From NCBI GenBank assembly GCA_027486795.1, contig JAIXOI010000038.1:1-64000 (forward strand): a DNA stretch of 64,000 bases, written 5' to 3'. This DNA comes from Sphingobacteriales bacterium (GTDB lineage: Bacteria > Bacteroidota > Bacteroidia > Chitinophagales > CAIOSU01). Position 1 is the stretch's first letter. Each line of letters begins with the position of its first letter. Made by a program: the position numbers and the translations under genes. Under the pieces are notes generated by a model. It saw only the letters and a list, made by a program, of their open reading frames with translations. It had not been told where the DNA came from and did not search any database. This document shows positions 1 through 8,316 of this stretch, piece by piece.

Positions 1-120
1 CTAAGGCGGAAAGTAAGCAAATGCTTACAACATGAAAAGGCACAAGTAGGAAATATACTTGCGTCTGAAGACGCGGTGTCCGTTTCATCCTCGTCAAAAG
101 AAGACGAGGACGAGGGGGGG
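1..120. repeat. Multi-hairpin repeat, copy 1 (cut by window edge)
   Basis: This is nearly identical to 2618-2738, and its first half recurs at 4485-4547. It strings together four short inverted repeats: GTAAGC-AAAT-GCTTAC, CAAGTA-GGAAATA-TACTTG, CGTC-TGAA-GACG and CCTCGTC-AAAAGAA-GACGAGG, and ends in a run of G. Such chains of small stems look like REP-type elements. The repeat runs directly into the middle of a T9SS cargo gene at 121. An open frame passes through it from a TTG at 59, but that stretch is repeat, not protein. The left end is beyond the window. Confidence 0.8.
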
Positions 121-997
121 ATTAAATGCCCCACACAGTAATATCATATGGAAAGAAGTAAAGCGTATAGCGAATGAATTTGATTCTGATAGCCTGACAT
201 TATTGGAACAATTTCAAGACAGCACATCGGCAAGAAAACCGATTGTTGATGAAATATATAGCTATAGCCATAGAATTGCTATTAACTATGGGGAGCTTTT
301 CTATTGGCAAGGGCGTGACACAACCTTGATGTTAGAGAGAATTATTGATAGCCTAGCAAGAGAAACCGATGTGCAATTACAGTTATTGCTAGCGGATTAT
401 TATGTTGCAGACTCCATGTATAGCAATGCTGCGAACATTCATAACAACCTATCCGTTTATAATCAGGATTTGATAAAACTGGTGCAACTTAAGAAACATG
501 CCCTTACTTTTGCACAAAATGGTTGGACTTGGTTTGATCTTGTAGGTGAAGGACAAGCCACAGAATATATGGACAGCATCTCTGCTATTGCTAGCTCGGA
601 TAGTTCGATAGCTGCCTTCCAAGCACAGGTGATAATGGAATTGGTTGGGGCAGATACCATAGTGCGCGTGTACGAAGAAAAATCTGGCAGTAGCAAATGG
701 GACGGCAATATTGAAAATGAACAGCCGAAAACAGCGCAAGTGTTATCATCTAATATCCGTATCTATCCTAATCCTGCCCAAAATGAATTGATACTGGAAT
801 ACAAATCGTTAAACGAAAACAACCCGACCACCGTTTTCACTATCTTTAATTTGATGGGTGCCAAACAATACGAAATAACATTATCAAAAGCGACTACGCA
901 CATTGATGTGTCTATGCTATCCAATGGTATGTATCTGTTTGTCGTTTCAGAAAACGGAGCACATACAAATAACGGAAAGCTGTCAATAATCAAGTAA
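121..997 (+). pseudogene. 3' fragment of a T9SS-exported protein gene, 5' part lost at a repeat
   Basis: The open frame encodes about 290 residues after the repeat and ends in a clear T9SS type-A sorting domain: IRIYPNPAQNELILEYK, then a beta-rich stretch, 'MLSNGMYLFVV' and a basic tail. The part before the sorting domain is mostly helical and has no recognised family. There is no signal peptide and no ATG near the front; the only in-frame start is a TTG inside the hairpin repeat. A T9SS cargo without a signal peptide cannot be exported, so I read this as a gene whose 5' half was lost or replaced at the repeat. The frame is otherwise intact, so the event may be recent. The next gene starts 5 bases downstream. 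Confidence 0.65.
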
Positions 998-1002
998 TAA
1001 AA

Positions 1003-2505
1003 ATGAAAGCATTTCAGTTACTAATATACGCAATTCTATATCTTGGGTCCATAACGACAAAGGCTCAGGGTACGTTTAATAGGGCGTATGACATAGATAG
1101 CGGCCTTGAGCTTGGCGCAGCCATTAGTATTTTGGACGACGGCTATTTGCTGTTCGGTACGGGATCTGCATCTATAAATGATTTTACCTACATCCTTAAA
1201 GTTGCCAAATTGGACACGGCAGGCAACCTGCTCTGGACCAAAAAGTATGGAGCAGAAGCCGTTTCTTTTTCAATCAATTACCTAGCGTCGGGATTGACCA
1301 TCGACAATAGTGGAAACTATTATGCGTCGGGTGTATTTGGTGATACTGTTGGACAACAAGACTTATTGGTAACAAAGATTAATGATGAAGGTGATACTTT
1401 ATGGACGAGGAGCTTTGGTGGCCCAGGACAGGAAGTAGGCTATTCTATTTACTACGATTCCACAGAACAGCATCTATATGTTACGGGTGGATCAGCGTCT
1501 TTCGGACCAGGCTTGACAAATGTTGCAGTATGGGTTTTGGATACTATGGGTAATACTATTAGCACCAGGTTTTATGGGGGTGGTGATTATGATTATGGTA
1601 GGTCGATCGTTAAAATTGAAGATACCCTATATGTATCTGGTTATACTAGCAGCTATGGTAAGGAAACCGAACCGTTCTTAATGAAACTTGATACGGCTGG
1701 CAATGTTGCCGATTTGAGGTTTTATGGCACAAATGGCCAAGATAGCTATGCAGGGTTAAACACAAACGCTACAAATGACCGATTAGTGATGTGGGGCAGG
1801 TTGGACACTTTGCAAAAAGCGGTATTTATATCACAACTGGACTTAACAGGGGAAGTTATCTGGCGAAAGGTACTAAACTGGTTTGGTTTTGTTTATCAAG
1901 CAAAGTTTTTAAGCGACAATAGTTTGATTGTTGTTGGTACAAGCAAAGGCAATCCAGTTAATGGTAGCATTATTAAACTGGATAGTTTGGGAAATGTATT
2001 GTGGAGCAGGAAATATTACTTTAACGACCCCGATATTTCCAGTGTATACAGTATTTGTTATTTATATGATTTTGAAGTGGAGGAGCAAAATGGCAATATA
2101 TTGTGTTTTGGAAACACCCTTCGCAACCCAGCCATTGGCGATTCAACGGGAAGCGACTTCTGGCTCTTAAAACTCGACAACATGGGCTGCCTTGTACCGG
2201 GCTGCGATACTATTACCGAGGTGGGCATACAGCCCATTGAAACCACAGGTGCGCAAGTAACCGTTTACCCCAACCCCGCCACATACAAAGCAACGGTACT
2301 GCTCAACCACGGCACGCCCAATGCTGAGATAGACTTTACACTATTTGGCCTATCCGGCCAAGCAATCATCACTCAAAAGCACTCACTCAACCCCTACGGC
2401 TTCGGTGAATGGGCCATCGATTTAGCAGGCCTACCCCCTGGCCTATACCTCTACCGCATTGGCAGCGGCGGCAAGGCCGTTAATGGCAAGCTGCTGGTAG
2501 AGTAG
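1003..2505 (+). CDS. Secreted T9SS cargo with repeated propeller-like 'LDTAGN-x-LW' units
   Basis: A 500-residue protein. It has an N-terminal signal peptide (MKAFQLLIYAILYLGSITTKAQ). About eight repeats of the form 'KLDTAGNLLWTKKYG' / 'DDGYLLFGT' follow, typical of Bacteroidota proteins predicted to fold as beta-propellers with PQQ- or delta-60-like repeats. The last ~80 residues are a T9SS type-A sorting domain (VTVYPNPATYKATV ... LPPGLYLYRI). Export to the cell surface or medium is inferred; the ligand is unknown. The last 75 bases of the gene and 175 bases after it are repeated at the end of the gene at 2849-4372, so the two genes probably share an origin or have exchanged 3' ends. Confidence 0.85.
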   Translation: MKAFQLLIYAILYLGSITTKAQGTFNRAYDIDSGLELGAAISILDDGYLLFGTGSASINDFTYILKVAKLDTAGNLLWTKKYGAEAVSFSINYLASGLTIDNSGNYYASGVFGDTVGQQDLLVTKINDEGDTLWTRSFGGPGQEVGYSIYYDSTEQHLYVTGGSASFGPGLTNVAVWVLDTMGNTISTRFYGGGDYDYGRSIVKIEDTLYVSGYTSSYGKETEPFLMKLDTAGNVADLRFYGTNGQDSYAGLNTNATNDRLVMWGRLDTLQKAVFISQLDLTGEVIWRKVLNWFGFVYQAKFLSDNSLIVVGTSKGNPVNGSIIKLDSLGNVLWSRKYYFNDPDISSVYSICYLYDFEVEEQNGNILCFGNTLRNPAIGDSTGSDFWLLKLDNMGCLVPGCDTITEVGIQPIETTGAQVTVYPNPATYKATVLLNHGTPNAEIDFTLFGLSGQAIITQKHSLNPYGFGEWAIDLAGLPPGLYLYRIGSGGKAVNGKLLVE

Positions 2506-2680
2506 GGGTTATTTACGATTTTAGATTTACGAGGTACGATTGGAAAAAGGATAGCAAGCGTTTTGATTACAAGTAAATTATGGGTAATTTGTAACTTCGT
2601 ATTTACCCATGTTTCCACTAAGGCGTAAAGTAAGCAAATGCTTACAACATGAAAAGGCACAAGTAGGAAATATACTTGCG
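2431..2680 (+). repeat. 250-bp direct repeat covering a T9SS gene 3' end and its downstream DNA, copy 1
   Basis: The segment matches 4298-4547 base for base in length and differs at only a small number of positions. It begins in codons for the final strand of the sorting domain (LPPGLYLYRI), crosses the stop codon, includes a 7-bp tandem array (2512-2539) and ends inside the multi-hairpin repeat. Identity continues across coding and non-coding DNA, so this is recent duplication or gene conversion, not protein-level constraint. Confidence 0.85.
2512..2539. repeat. Heptamer tandem array
   Basis: Four 7-bp units follow the stop codon by 6 bases: TTTACGA / TTTTAGA / TTTACGA / GGTACGA. The same array is present at 4379-4406. 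The TACGA core is also used in the arrays either side of the sucD-fabG gap. Confidence 0.7.
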
Positions 2681-2738
2681 TCTGAAGACGCGGGGTCCGT
2701 TTCATCCTCGTCAAAAGAAGACGAGGACGAGGGGGGGG
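2618..2738. repeat. Multi-hairpin repeat, copy 2
   Basis: Same four stem-loops as at 1-120, with one base more in the terminal G run and a few substitutions. As with copy 1, the right end abuts the interior of a T9SS cargo gene, here within its sorting domain at 2739. Confidence 0.85.
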
Positions 2739-2879
2739 ACTGTTAAAGCATATAATTTGGATAATGCACAAGGGGAAATCCTTATGGATATAAGCAATCT
2801 TTCCAACGGAATATACTTATGTAATCTAAGTACAAAAGGTAAAAAATTATGGCAAGAAAAGCTGGTTATTGTACGCTGA
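2739..2879 (+). pseudogene. Remnant of a T9SS sorting domain
   Basis: After the repeat, the frame reads 46 residues that are the second half of a T9SS type-A sorting domain ('VKAYNLDNAQ', 'ISNLSNGIYLCNL', a basic tail and a stop). Nothing upstream belongs to it: the frame is open back to a TTG at 2676 only because it passes through the repeat. This is the tail of a lost gene. Its last 31 bases overlap the start of the next gene in another frame. Confidence 0.75.
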
Positions 2880-4372
2880 TATGCGTCTTGTTTATGGTAT
2901 TCCTGCTGCCACATGCTTGCGCGGCACAGGATACCGTCACTTTCAATGGGACATATGATTTTAATTACGGGTATGAATCTGGATCAACAGTTGTATCACT
3001 TGATGACGGTTATCTTGTATGTGCCTCTGGTTATGCCACGGAGTATAACGGTTGGTGGTCATTAAAGCTTTTGCGTACTGACTTGAACGGCAATGAACTC
3101 TGGCGAAAAGTCTATGGCCAAGAAAAGTATGGTTTTAGGAATAGCTGGTATGGGGGAATGATAAAAGTTGAGGGGGGATATTGCCTTGCGGCAGGGATAC
3201 TTGACTCGGGCAATGTTGACGGCAAGGGAGTATTGTATCTTTTCGATGAGTATGGGGATACCTTATGGACCAGAGTTTATGATAAACCTGGGTTTTCTTA
3301 TTTCCATAGTGTACGGCAAACGTTGGATAAAGGCTATATCATAATTGGCAACCAAAACATATCAGGTACGCGGCACTATTGGCTAATGAAAACAGACAGT
3401 ATGGGAATAGCGGTCTGGGATACAACATTGGGGATCGGCTATGCCACTACCATTGAGATCACCCAAGATGGAGGATATTTAATTGGTGGAGCCGGAGGTG
3501 CTGCTTTGTCAAGTGCACGAATAGTAAAGACTGATAATATGGGAAACATTGAATGGTCAAGGAACCATTTTGCAGGGAACCAACAAGGTTGTTATTGGTC
3601 GGCAGGAGTTGCTTCAGATGGCGGATATTACATATGGGGTTGTTCGGACACCGTTATCAATCCAACAGATTTTTTTCTAGTTGCCGTTTTGTCTAAGCTC
3701 GATAGTGCTGGTAATAAGGTATGGACGAATTTTTTTAACAATGCCAATGGAAAACTTATCATGATTTATCAAGCTAAGGAACTACCAGATGGAAAAGTAA
3801 TCGTTACAGGAGAAAGGGATGATATAGATCCCATGTTAGCCTCTGGGGGATGGGTTGCTAAAATGGAAAGTGGAGGAAGTGTCATATGGGACAAAATACA
3901 TGCATCTACCCAAGACTCTACAATTATCATAGGCCCAAATGTAGCGAACGATTTCAACTTGACACAAGATGGAGGAATAATCATAACTGGATACGGTTAT
4001 AATGATATTGACCCGGGGCCAAATTTTAATACTAATCAAGATATCTGGCTCCTTAAACTTGACAGCCTGGGCAACTGGTATGACCCGTTCGATACCACCT
4101 GCCCACCACCTTGTGATACGGTAGGCATCACCGAAACCACCAACCTACAAGCCAAACTCTACCCCAACCCCACCACGGGCACACTCACCATTGAGCTGCC
4201 CGGCGGGCAAGGCGGCAGCATGGCGCTGTATAACCTCTTGGGGCAAAGCGTGTACCAAGCCACCCTTGCGGGCGGGCAAACCACCCTAACATTAAACCTA
4301 CCCCCCGGCCTATACCTCTACCGCATAAGCAGCGGCGGCAAGGCCGTTAATGGCAAGTTGTTGGTGGAGTAG
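2849..4372 (+). CDS. Secreted T9SS cargo, paralogue of the gene at 1003
   Basis: 507 residues. The ATG at 2849 gives a signal peptide ending near HACAAQD. The body has repeated 'TDLNGNELWRKVYG' / 'DGGYYIWG' units like those of the upstream paralogue, suggesting a propeller. A linker with paired cysteines (TTCPPPCDTVG) precedes a T9SS type-A sorting domain (AKLYPNPTTGTLTIELP ... LPPGLYLYRI). The start overlaps the gene remnant before it, so the promoter region may come from that older gene or from the repeat. Surface location is inferred; the ligand is unknown. Confidence 0.85.
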   Translation: MARKAGYCTLICVLFMVFLLPHACAAQDTVTFNGTYDFNYGYESGSTVVSLDDGYLVCASGYATEYNGWWSLKLLRTDLNGNELWRKVYGQEKYGFRNSWYGGMIKVEGGYCLAAGILDSGNVDGKGVLYLFDEYGDTLWTRVYDKPGFSYFHSVRQTLDKGYIIIGNQNISGTRHYWLMKTDSMGIAVWDTTLGIGYATTIEITQDGGYLIGGAGGAALSSARIVKTDNMGNIEWSRNHFAGNQQGCYWSAGVASDGGYYIWGCSDTVINPTDFFLVAVLSKLDSAGNKVWTNFFNNANGKLIMIYQAKELPDGKVIVTGERDDIDPMLASGGWVAKMESGGSVIWDKIHASTQDSTIIIGPNVANDFNLTQDGGIIITGYGYNDIDPGPNFNTNQDIWLLKLDSLGNWYDPFDTTCPPPCDTVGITETTNLQAKLYPNPTTGTLTIELPGGQGGSMALYNLLGQSVYQATLAGGQTTLTLNLPPGLYLYRISSGGKAVNGKLLVE

Positions 4373-4547
4373 GGGTTATTTACGATTTTAGATTTACGAG
4401 GTACGATTGAAAGATGGATAGCAAGCGTTTTGATTACAAGTAAATTATGGGCAATTTGTAACTTCGTGTTCACCCATGTTTCCGCTAAGGCGTAAAGTAA
4501 GCAAATGCTTACAACATGAAAAGGCACAAGTAGGAAATATACTTGCG
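4298..4547 (+). repeat. 250-bp direct repeat at a T9SS gene 3' end, copy 2
   Basis: Partner of 2431-2680. It includes the 7-bp array at 4379-4406 and the first two stem-loops of the hairpin repeat (4485-4547). It then diverges into unrelated G/C-rich DNA rather than into a gene fragment. Confidence 0.85.
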
Positions 4548-4652
4548 CCAGATAGGGGTGGCAGGTTGCGGCATGCTAGTACATGCAAGCATTGGTGCAA
4601 ATGAGCTGCCCGCCTTTTCGCATTCCCCGCCCAATTCCCTATTTTAGCATAG

Positions 4653-4687
4653 TACTTGATACTTGATACTCAATACTTGATACTGAA
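4653..4687. repeat. Heptamer tandem array touching a start codon
   Basis: Five 7-bp units: TACTTGA / TACTTGA / TACTCAA / TACTTGA / TACTGAA. The last base is directly followed by the ATG of the EVE-domain gene, so the whole ribosome-binding region of that gene is made of repeat. Confidence 0.8.
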
Positions 4688-5092
4688 ATGAATTACTGGC
4701 TTGTGAAATCGGACCCGGAGACCTACGGTTGGCCGGAAATGAAAAAGGATAAAACCACTTTTTGGAACGGGGTGCGCAACCACGCTGCCCGCCTCAATTT
4801 GCTGGGCATGAAAAAGAGCGATACCGTGCTGTTTTACCACAGCAACACCGACAAGGCCATAATGGGCACCGTAAAGGTTGCCAAAGAAGCCTACCATGAC
4901 CACACCAGCGACGAAGAGCGCTGGGTAATGGTAGACCTTACCTACGATAGCGAGTTTAAGACCATGGTTACCCTGGCCGATATGAAGCAAGTACCTGCAT
5001 TAGCCGAAATCGGCCTCATCCGCCAAAGCCGCTTATCGGTAATGCCAATAACAAAGGCGGAGTATGACTTTATTGTGAAAATGGGCAGTTAG
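4688..5092 (+). CDS. EVE (PUA-like) domain protein
   Basis: 134 residues, nearly all one EVE domain: start MNYWLVKSDPETYGW, then 'FWNGVRNHAARLNLLGMKKSD' broken by a short turn, 'VLFYHS' and 'GTVKV'. This matches the thymocyte nuclear protein 1/EVE family, whose members bind modified bases in DNA or RNA in an aromatic pocket; the specific ligand here is unknown. Length is normal. The gene stands alone, with a heptamer array against its start and another (different units) 4 bases after its stop, so it sits like a cassette between two arrays. Confidence 0.9.
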   Translation: MNYWLVKSDPETYGWPEMKKDKTTFWNGVRNHAARLNLLGMKKSDTVLFYHSNTDKAIMGTVKVAKEAYHDHTSDEERWVMVDLTYDSEFKTMVTLADMKQVPALAEIGLIRQSRLSVMPITKAEYDFIVKMGS

Positions 5093-5096
5093 TTGA

Positions 5097-5117
5097 CAGT
5101 CCACGGTCCACAGTCCA
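5097..5117. repeat. Heptamer tandem array after the EVE gene
   Basis: Three units: CAGTCCA / CGGTCCA / CAGTCCA. The same CAGTCCA unit is used at 30032-30059, 25 kb away. Confidence 0.7.
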
Positions 5118-5149
5118 CAGCTGGATTATGTGATTTAGCCATAATGATT

Positions 5150-5180
5150 CCCTCCTAGAAAGGAGGGGGTAGGGGAGGTG
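5150..5180. repeat. Purine/pyrimidine hairpin (CCCTCCT-AGAA-AGGAGGG)
   Basis: A perfect 7-bp stem followed by 'GGTAGGGGAGGTG'. A similar element in the other orientation lies at 19250-19284. I recall this style of intergenic repeat from other Bacteroidota, but cannot cite a family name. Confidence 0.55.
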
Positions 5181-5262
5181 TCGCATGGGGCAAGTACAAC
5201 TTTGCATACCTATGCTGTAATTTAGTTTGGCGAACCCACTTGTACTATGCTCGTGTTATGTG

Positions 5263-5416
5263 GCGAGCAGTATGCTCGCAGTTAGTCAATCCTCGCTAAA
5301 AGCAAGGATTAGTGGCATACCACTTGTCCGCGCTTCCAGCGCGGATAATGTAACGTAGAGCTTCCAGCTCTAATTTGGTATACCAGTCAACAAATAAACC
5401 CTCGCCCGAGGCGAGG
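5263..5416. repeat. REP-like hairpin cluster 1
   Basis: The 428-bp gap between the EVE and PIG-L genes holds no ORF but five stem-loops in a row: GCGAGC-AGTAT-GCTCGC (5263), AATCCTCGCT-AAA-AGCAAGGATT (5288, one mismatch), TCCGCGC-TTCCA-GCGCGGA (5327), TAGAGC-TTCCA-GCTCTA (5356) and CCTCGCC-CGA-GGCGAGG (5400). Stems differ but are self-complementary, and the TTCCA loop recurs, also in cluster 3. Compensated stems with a conserved loop are the mark of REP-type elements. Confidence 0.8.
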
Positions 5417-5556
5417 CAAGCAATAACGAATCAACCAAACCAATATCTGTTAAAACTTCTTAATTCCTGAGCGTTGAAAGATGCTTTATACCATCATTTT
5501 CCTTAGTTTCATGGGCTTTAATGCCTTTACGTAATTACATCGTTTTTCAACGCTCC

Positions 5557-8046
5557 ATGATAAGATTTACCTTTTTAGCCTTACTAATAGTTTCTCTTTT
5601 TGCGCCAGTCAAGGCACAGAAAGCCCCGCAGCCCAATGCTGCCGAAATACAACACCAGCTAAAAAAGCTGACCGTATTGGGCAGCGCCCTGTATATTGCG
5701 GCCCACCCCGACGATGAAAATACCCGGCTGATAACCTACTTGGCCAACCAAGAACTGATGCGCACGGCGTACATATCGCTTACACGCGGCGATGGCGGGC
5801 AAAACCTCATTGGCCCCGAGATACGCGAGCTGCTGGGTCTCATACGCACCCACGAGTTGTTGGAGGCAAGGAAGGTGGATGGTGGCATGCAGTTTTTTAG
5901 CCGCGCCAACGATTTCGGCTTTTCTAAAACCCCGGCGGAAACCTTTAGGATATGGGATAGGGATCAGGTATTGGCCGATTTGGTGTTCACCATCCGCCAG
6001 TTTAAGCCCGATGTGCTGATTACCCGCTTTCCTCCTGCCAAATACAACTACGATACCCACGGGCACCACTCGGCCTCGGCTATATTGGCCGAAGAGGCGT
6101 TTAAGGCCGCGGGCGATGCAACCCGTTTCCCGGAGCAACTGAAGGACGTTACCGTTTGGCAGCCCAAGCGCCTGTATTGGAATACCTCCACTTGGTTTTA
6201 TAAAAGCCAAGGCGTAGAATTGGATACGGCTGGCAAATTGAAACTGAACGTAGGCGCCTACAATCCGTTACTAGGCTGCTCGTATACCGAGTTGGCTGCG
6301 CAAAGCCGCAGCAAGCATGCCAGCCAGGGTTTCGGTACGGCCGAGGTGCGTGGCGATGAAATGGAATACCTAGAGTACGTGGCGGGCGATATGGCCCAAA
6401 ATAGCATGTTTGAGGGCGTGAATACTACTTGGGATAGGTTGCCAGGCGGCAAGGCTATTGGTAAGCTGCTGAACGACGTGTATGCCAGCTACAACCCTAC
6501 CAACCCATCCGCATCGGTGGTGCAGTTGTTAGAGGCGCGCAGGCTGGTAGAGGCATTGCCCAAAGATTATTGGCGCAATGTAAAGCTGGCTGATCTTGAT
6601 GCGGTTATCAAATCGTGCTTAGGCTTGTATCTGGAGGCTATTTCACCAGAGGAGTTTTTGACGGTAGGGCAATTTTTCAACGTAAAACTAGAGGCCATCA
6701 ACCGCTCGGGCGTGCCGCTTAAATTGACCAAAGTGAGTTTCCCGTTTGTAGCTAAAGACACGGTGCTAAACCTTGCGCTTGTTGCCAACAAAGGCTACAG
6801 TTTTAGCAATACGGTTGCCGTGCCGCTCAATATGGCCACCACGCAACCGCACTATTTGCGCAACGATGGCACAGTGGGCATGTTCAGGGTTGATGAACAG
6901 GCGCTGCGCAACCAGCCTATGGCTGAAGCGCCGCTGCAGGTAATGCTGCATATTGAGGTGGCTGGGCAATTGCTTACGTATGTGGTACCGGTGCTTTACA
7001 AGTTTACTGAGCCATCAGCAGGTGAGATATACCGTAATATTGCCATTACACCGCCCGTTACGGCCAATTTGAAAGACCAAGTGCTGGTATTTGCCGATAA
7101 CAAAGCAAAGAAAGTAACCGTATCGGTAAAAGGCTGGACCGATAACGTGGAGGGTGAAGTAAGGCTAAAATTGCCGAAGGGCTGGACTTCGGTACCTGAA
7201 GTGCAAACCGTGAAGCTGGGTGCCAAAGGCTCGGAGACGATGGTGGAGTTTGAGGTACTACCGCCCCCTGGCGAAAGCAATGGCGAGCTGGAAGTGGTGG
7301 TGCAAACCCCTGCGGGCTTTTTCAACCATAGTTCCATTGTTATCGATTATCCGCATATACCGCGTTTAGTGGTTTTCCCTAAGGCTACGGCCAAATTGGT
7401 GCGGCTGGATTTGAAAATGAAAGGCCAAAAGATAGGCTACCTAGCCGGTGCTGGCGACGATGTGCCGAGCAGCTTAACCCAAATTGGCTATCAAGTAACC
7501 CTATTGCAAGGCCAAGAAATTGCCCCAGAAAACCTTAAACAGTTTGATGCCGTGATATTGGGCGTGCGGGCATTGAATACCATTGATGAGCTTAAATTTC
7601 AGATGCCGATTATACTGGGGTATGCCAAAGCTGGCGGCACGGTGGTAATGCAATACAACACCAACCACCGCCTGGTAACCGAAGACTTTGCGCCGTATAA
7701 ACTGACCCTATCGCGATTGCGTGTAACCGAAGAAGATGCAGAAGTGCGCATCCTCGACCCGAAGCACCCGATATTGAACAGCCCCAACAAAATAACCGAA
7801 AAGGACTTTGCCAATTGGGTACAAGAGCGTGGCCTATATTTCCCGAGCGAATGGGCAGCCGAATACAAGGCCATCCTAAGTTGCAACGATACAGGAGAGA
7901 AGCCCAACGACGGTAGCCTATTGGTAGCCCGGTATGGCAATGGCTGGTTTGTGTATACGGGTCTGTCGTTTTTTAGAGAGTTGCCAGCCGGTGTGCCTGG
8001 GGCTTATCGTTTGTTCGCCAACTTAATATCGGTAGGGAAGGAGTGA
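5557..8046 (+). CDS. Large exported PIG-L family deacetylase
   Basis: I chose the ATG at 5557 (829 residues) because it directly gives a signal peptide (MIRFTFLALLIVSLFAPVKAQ); an ATG at 5521 adds 12 residues. The PIG-L/LmbE domain follows: AHPDDE at residues ~48-53 and HGHH at ~168 are the zinc ligands and catalytic Asp region of this metal-dependent N-deacetylase family, which acts on GlcNAc-type amides. The long remainder is beta-rich with a C-terminal region resembling a class-I glutamine amidotransferase-like fold ('VILGVRALNT', 'GGTVVMQYN'). At 829 residues it is far larger than the ~230-residue BshB-type enzymes. It precedes a sodium symporter, so extracytoplasmic deacetylation followed by uptake is a reasonable inference. 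Substrate unknown. Confidence 0.85.
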   Translation: MIRFTFLALLIVSLFAPVKAQKAPQPNAAEIQHQLKKLTVLGSALYIAAHPDDENTRLITYLANQELMRTAYISLTRGDGGQNLIGPEIRELLGLIRTHELLEARKVDGGMQFFSRANDFGFSKTPAETFRIWDRDQVLADLVFTIRQFKPDVLITRFPPAKYNYDTHGHHSASAILAEEAFKAAGDATRFPEQLKDVTVWQPKRLYWNTSTWFYKSQGVELDTAGKLKLNVGAYNPLLGCSYTELAAQSRSKHASQGFGTAEVRGDEMEYLEYVAGDMAQNSMFEGVNTTWDRLPGGKAIGKLLNDVYASYNPTNPSASVVQLLEARRLVEALPKDYWRNVKLADLDAVIKSCLGLYLEAISPEEFLTVGQFFNVKLEAINRSGVPLKLTKVSFPFVAKDTVLNLALVANKGYSFSNTVAVPLNMATTQPHYLRNDGTVGMFRVDEQALRNQPMAEAPLQVMLHIEVAGQLLTYVVPVLYKFTEPSAGEIYRNIAITPPVTANLKDQVLVFADNKAKKVTVSVKGWTDNVEGEVRLKLPKGWTSVPEVQTVKLGAKGSETMVEFEVLPPPGESNGELEVVVQTPAGFFNHSSIVIDYPHIPRLVVFPKATAKLVRLDLKMKGQKIGYLAGAGDDVPSSLTQIGYQVTLLQGQEIAPENLKQFDAVILGVRALNTIDELKFQMPIILGYAKAGGTVVMQYNTNHRLVTEDFAPYKLTLSRLRVTEEDAEVRILDPKHPILNSPNKITEKDFANWVQERGLYFPSEWAAEYKAILSCNDTGEKPNDGSLLVARYGNGWFVYTGLSFFRELPAGVPGAYRLFANLISVGKE

Positions 8047-8059
8047 TACCCAATTAGAG

Positions 8060-8088
8060 AATTTGTTAATTTGAAGATTTGAAAATGG
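8060..8088. repeat. Octamer tandem array, solo
   Basis: Units AATTTGTT / AATTTGAA / GATTTGAA / AATGG. It has the same style and period as the inverted ends around the four-helix-bundle gene at 28694-29161, but no such gene is here, so it may be a solo end. Confidence 0.5.
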
Positions 8089-8124
8089 CAGATACTGTGC
8101 GATTGAACCGCTAAGAATACAAAA

Positions 8125-8156
8125 AGCACTAAGCACACAAATTAATACTTAGTGCT
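8125..8156. repeat. Stem-loop inside an AACCACAGAG-type intergenic repeat
   Basis: AGCACTAAG and CTTAGTGCT form a perfect 9-bp stem with a 14-base loop. The flanks (AACCGCTAAGAATAC on the left; complement of AACCACAGAGAACACC on the right) extend the symmetry imperfectly. No T-run follows, so it is not an obvious terminator for the gene that ends at 8046. Confidence 0.5.
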
Positions 8157-8202
8157 CCCTGGGTAAATTTCTTGGTGTTCTCTGTGGTTAAAAGATTTGA
8201 TA

Positions 8203-8316
8203 ATGGAAAACCAAAACAAACCATCCTATAACTGGCCTTGGCTATATACCTTAGTGCTGCTGTTTTTGCTGGCACAGATAGGAGTATTCTATTGGCTTAC
8301 AATGAGGTGGACATGA
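8203..8316 (+). CDS. 37-residue single-span membrane protein coupled to the symporter
   Basis: Starts MENQNKPSYNWPWLYTLV, continues with one strongly hydrophobic segment (roughly residues 14-32) and ends MRWT. Its TGA overlaps the ATG of the symporter as ATGA, the usual arrangement for translational coupling. Some solute:sodium symporters are accompanied by small membrane subunits (DUF4212/DUF485 types, larger and with two spans); this one is shorter and I cannot assign it to those families. It could instead be a leader peptide only. The coding appearance (amphipathic start, clean span) and the overlap are what support it. Confidence 0.65.
   Translation: MENQNKPSYNWPWLYTLVLLFLLAQIGVFYWLTMRWT

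Noticed and set aside
59-120. N-terminal coding part of the first open frame, and likewise 2676-2738
   Set aside because: Both stretches are the same intergenic hairpin repeat translated by chance in an open frame; they are not protein sequence.
5263-5416. CRISPR-like regular repeats
   Set aside because: The units are palindromes with different stems and irregular spacing, no spacers, and no cas genes are present. REP-like hairpins fit better.
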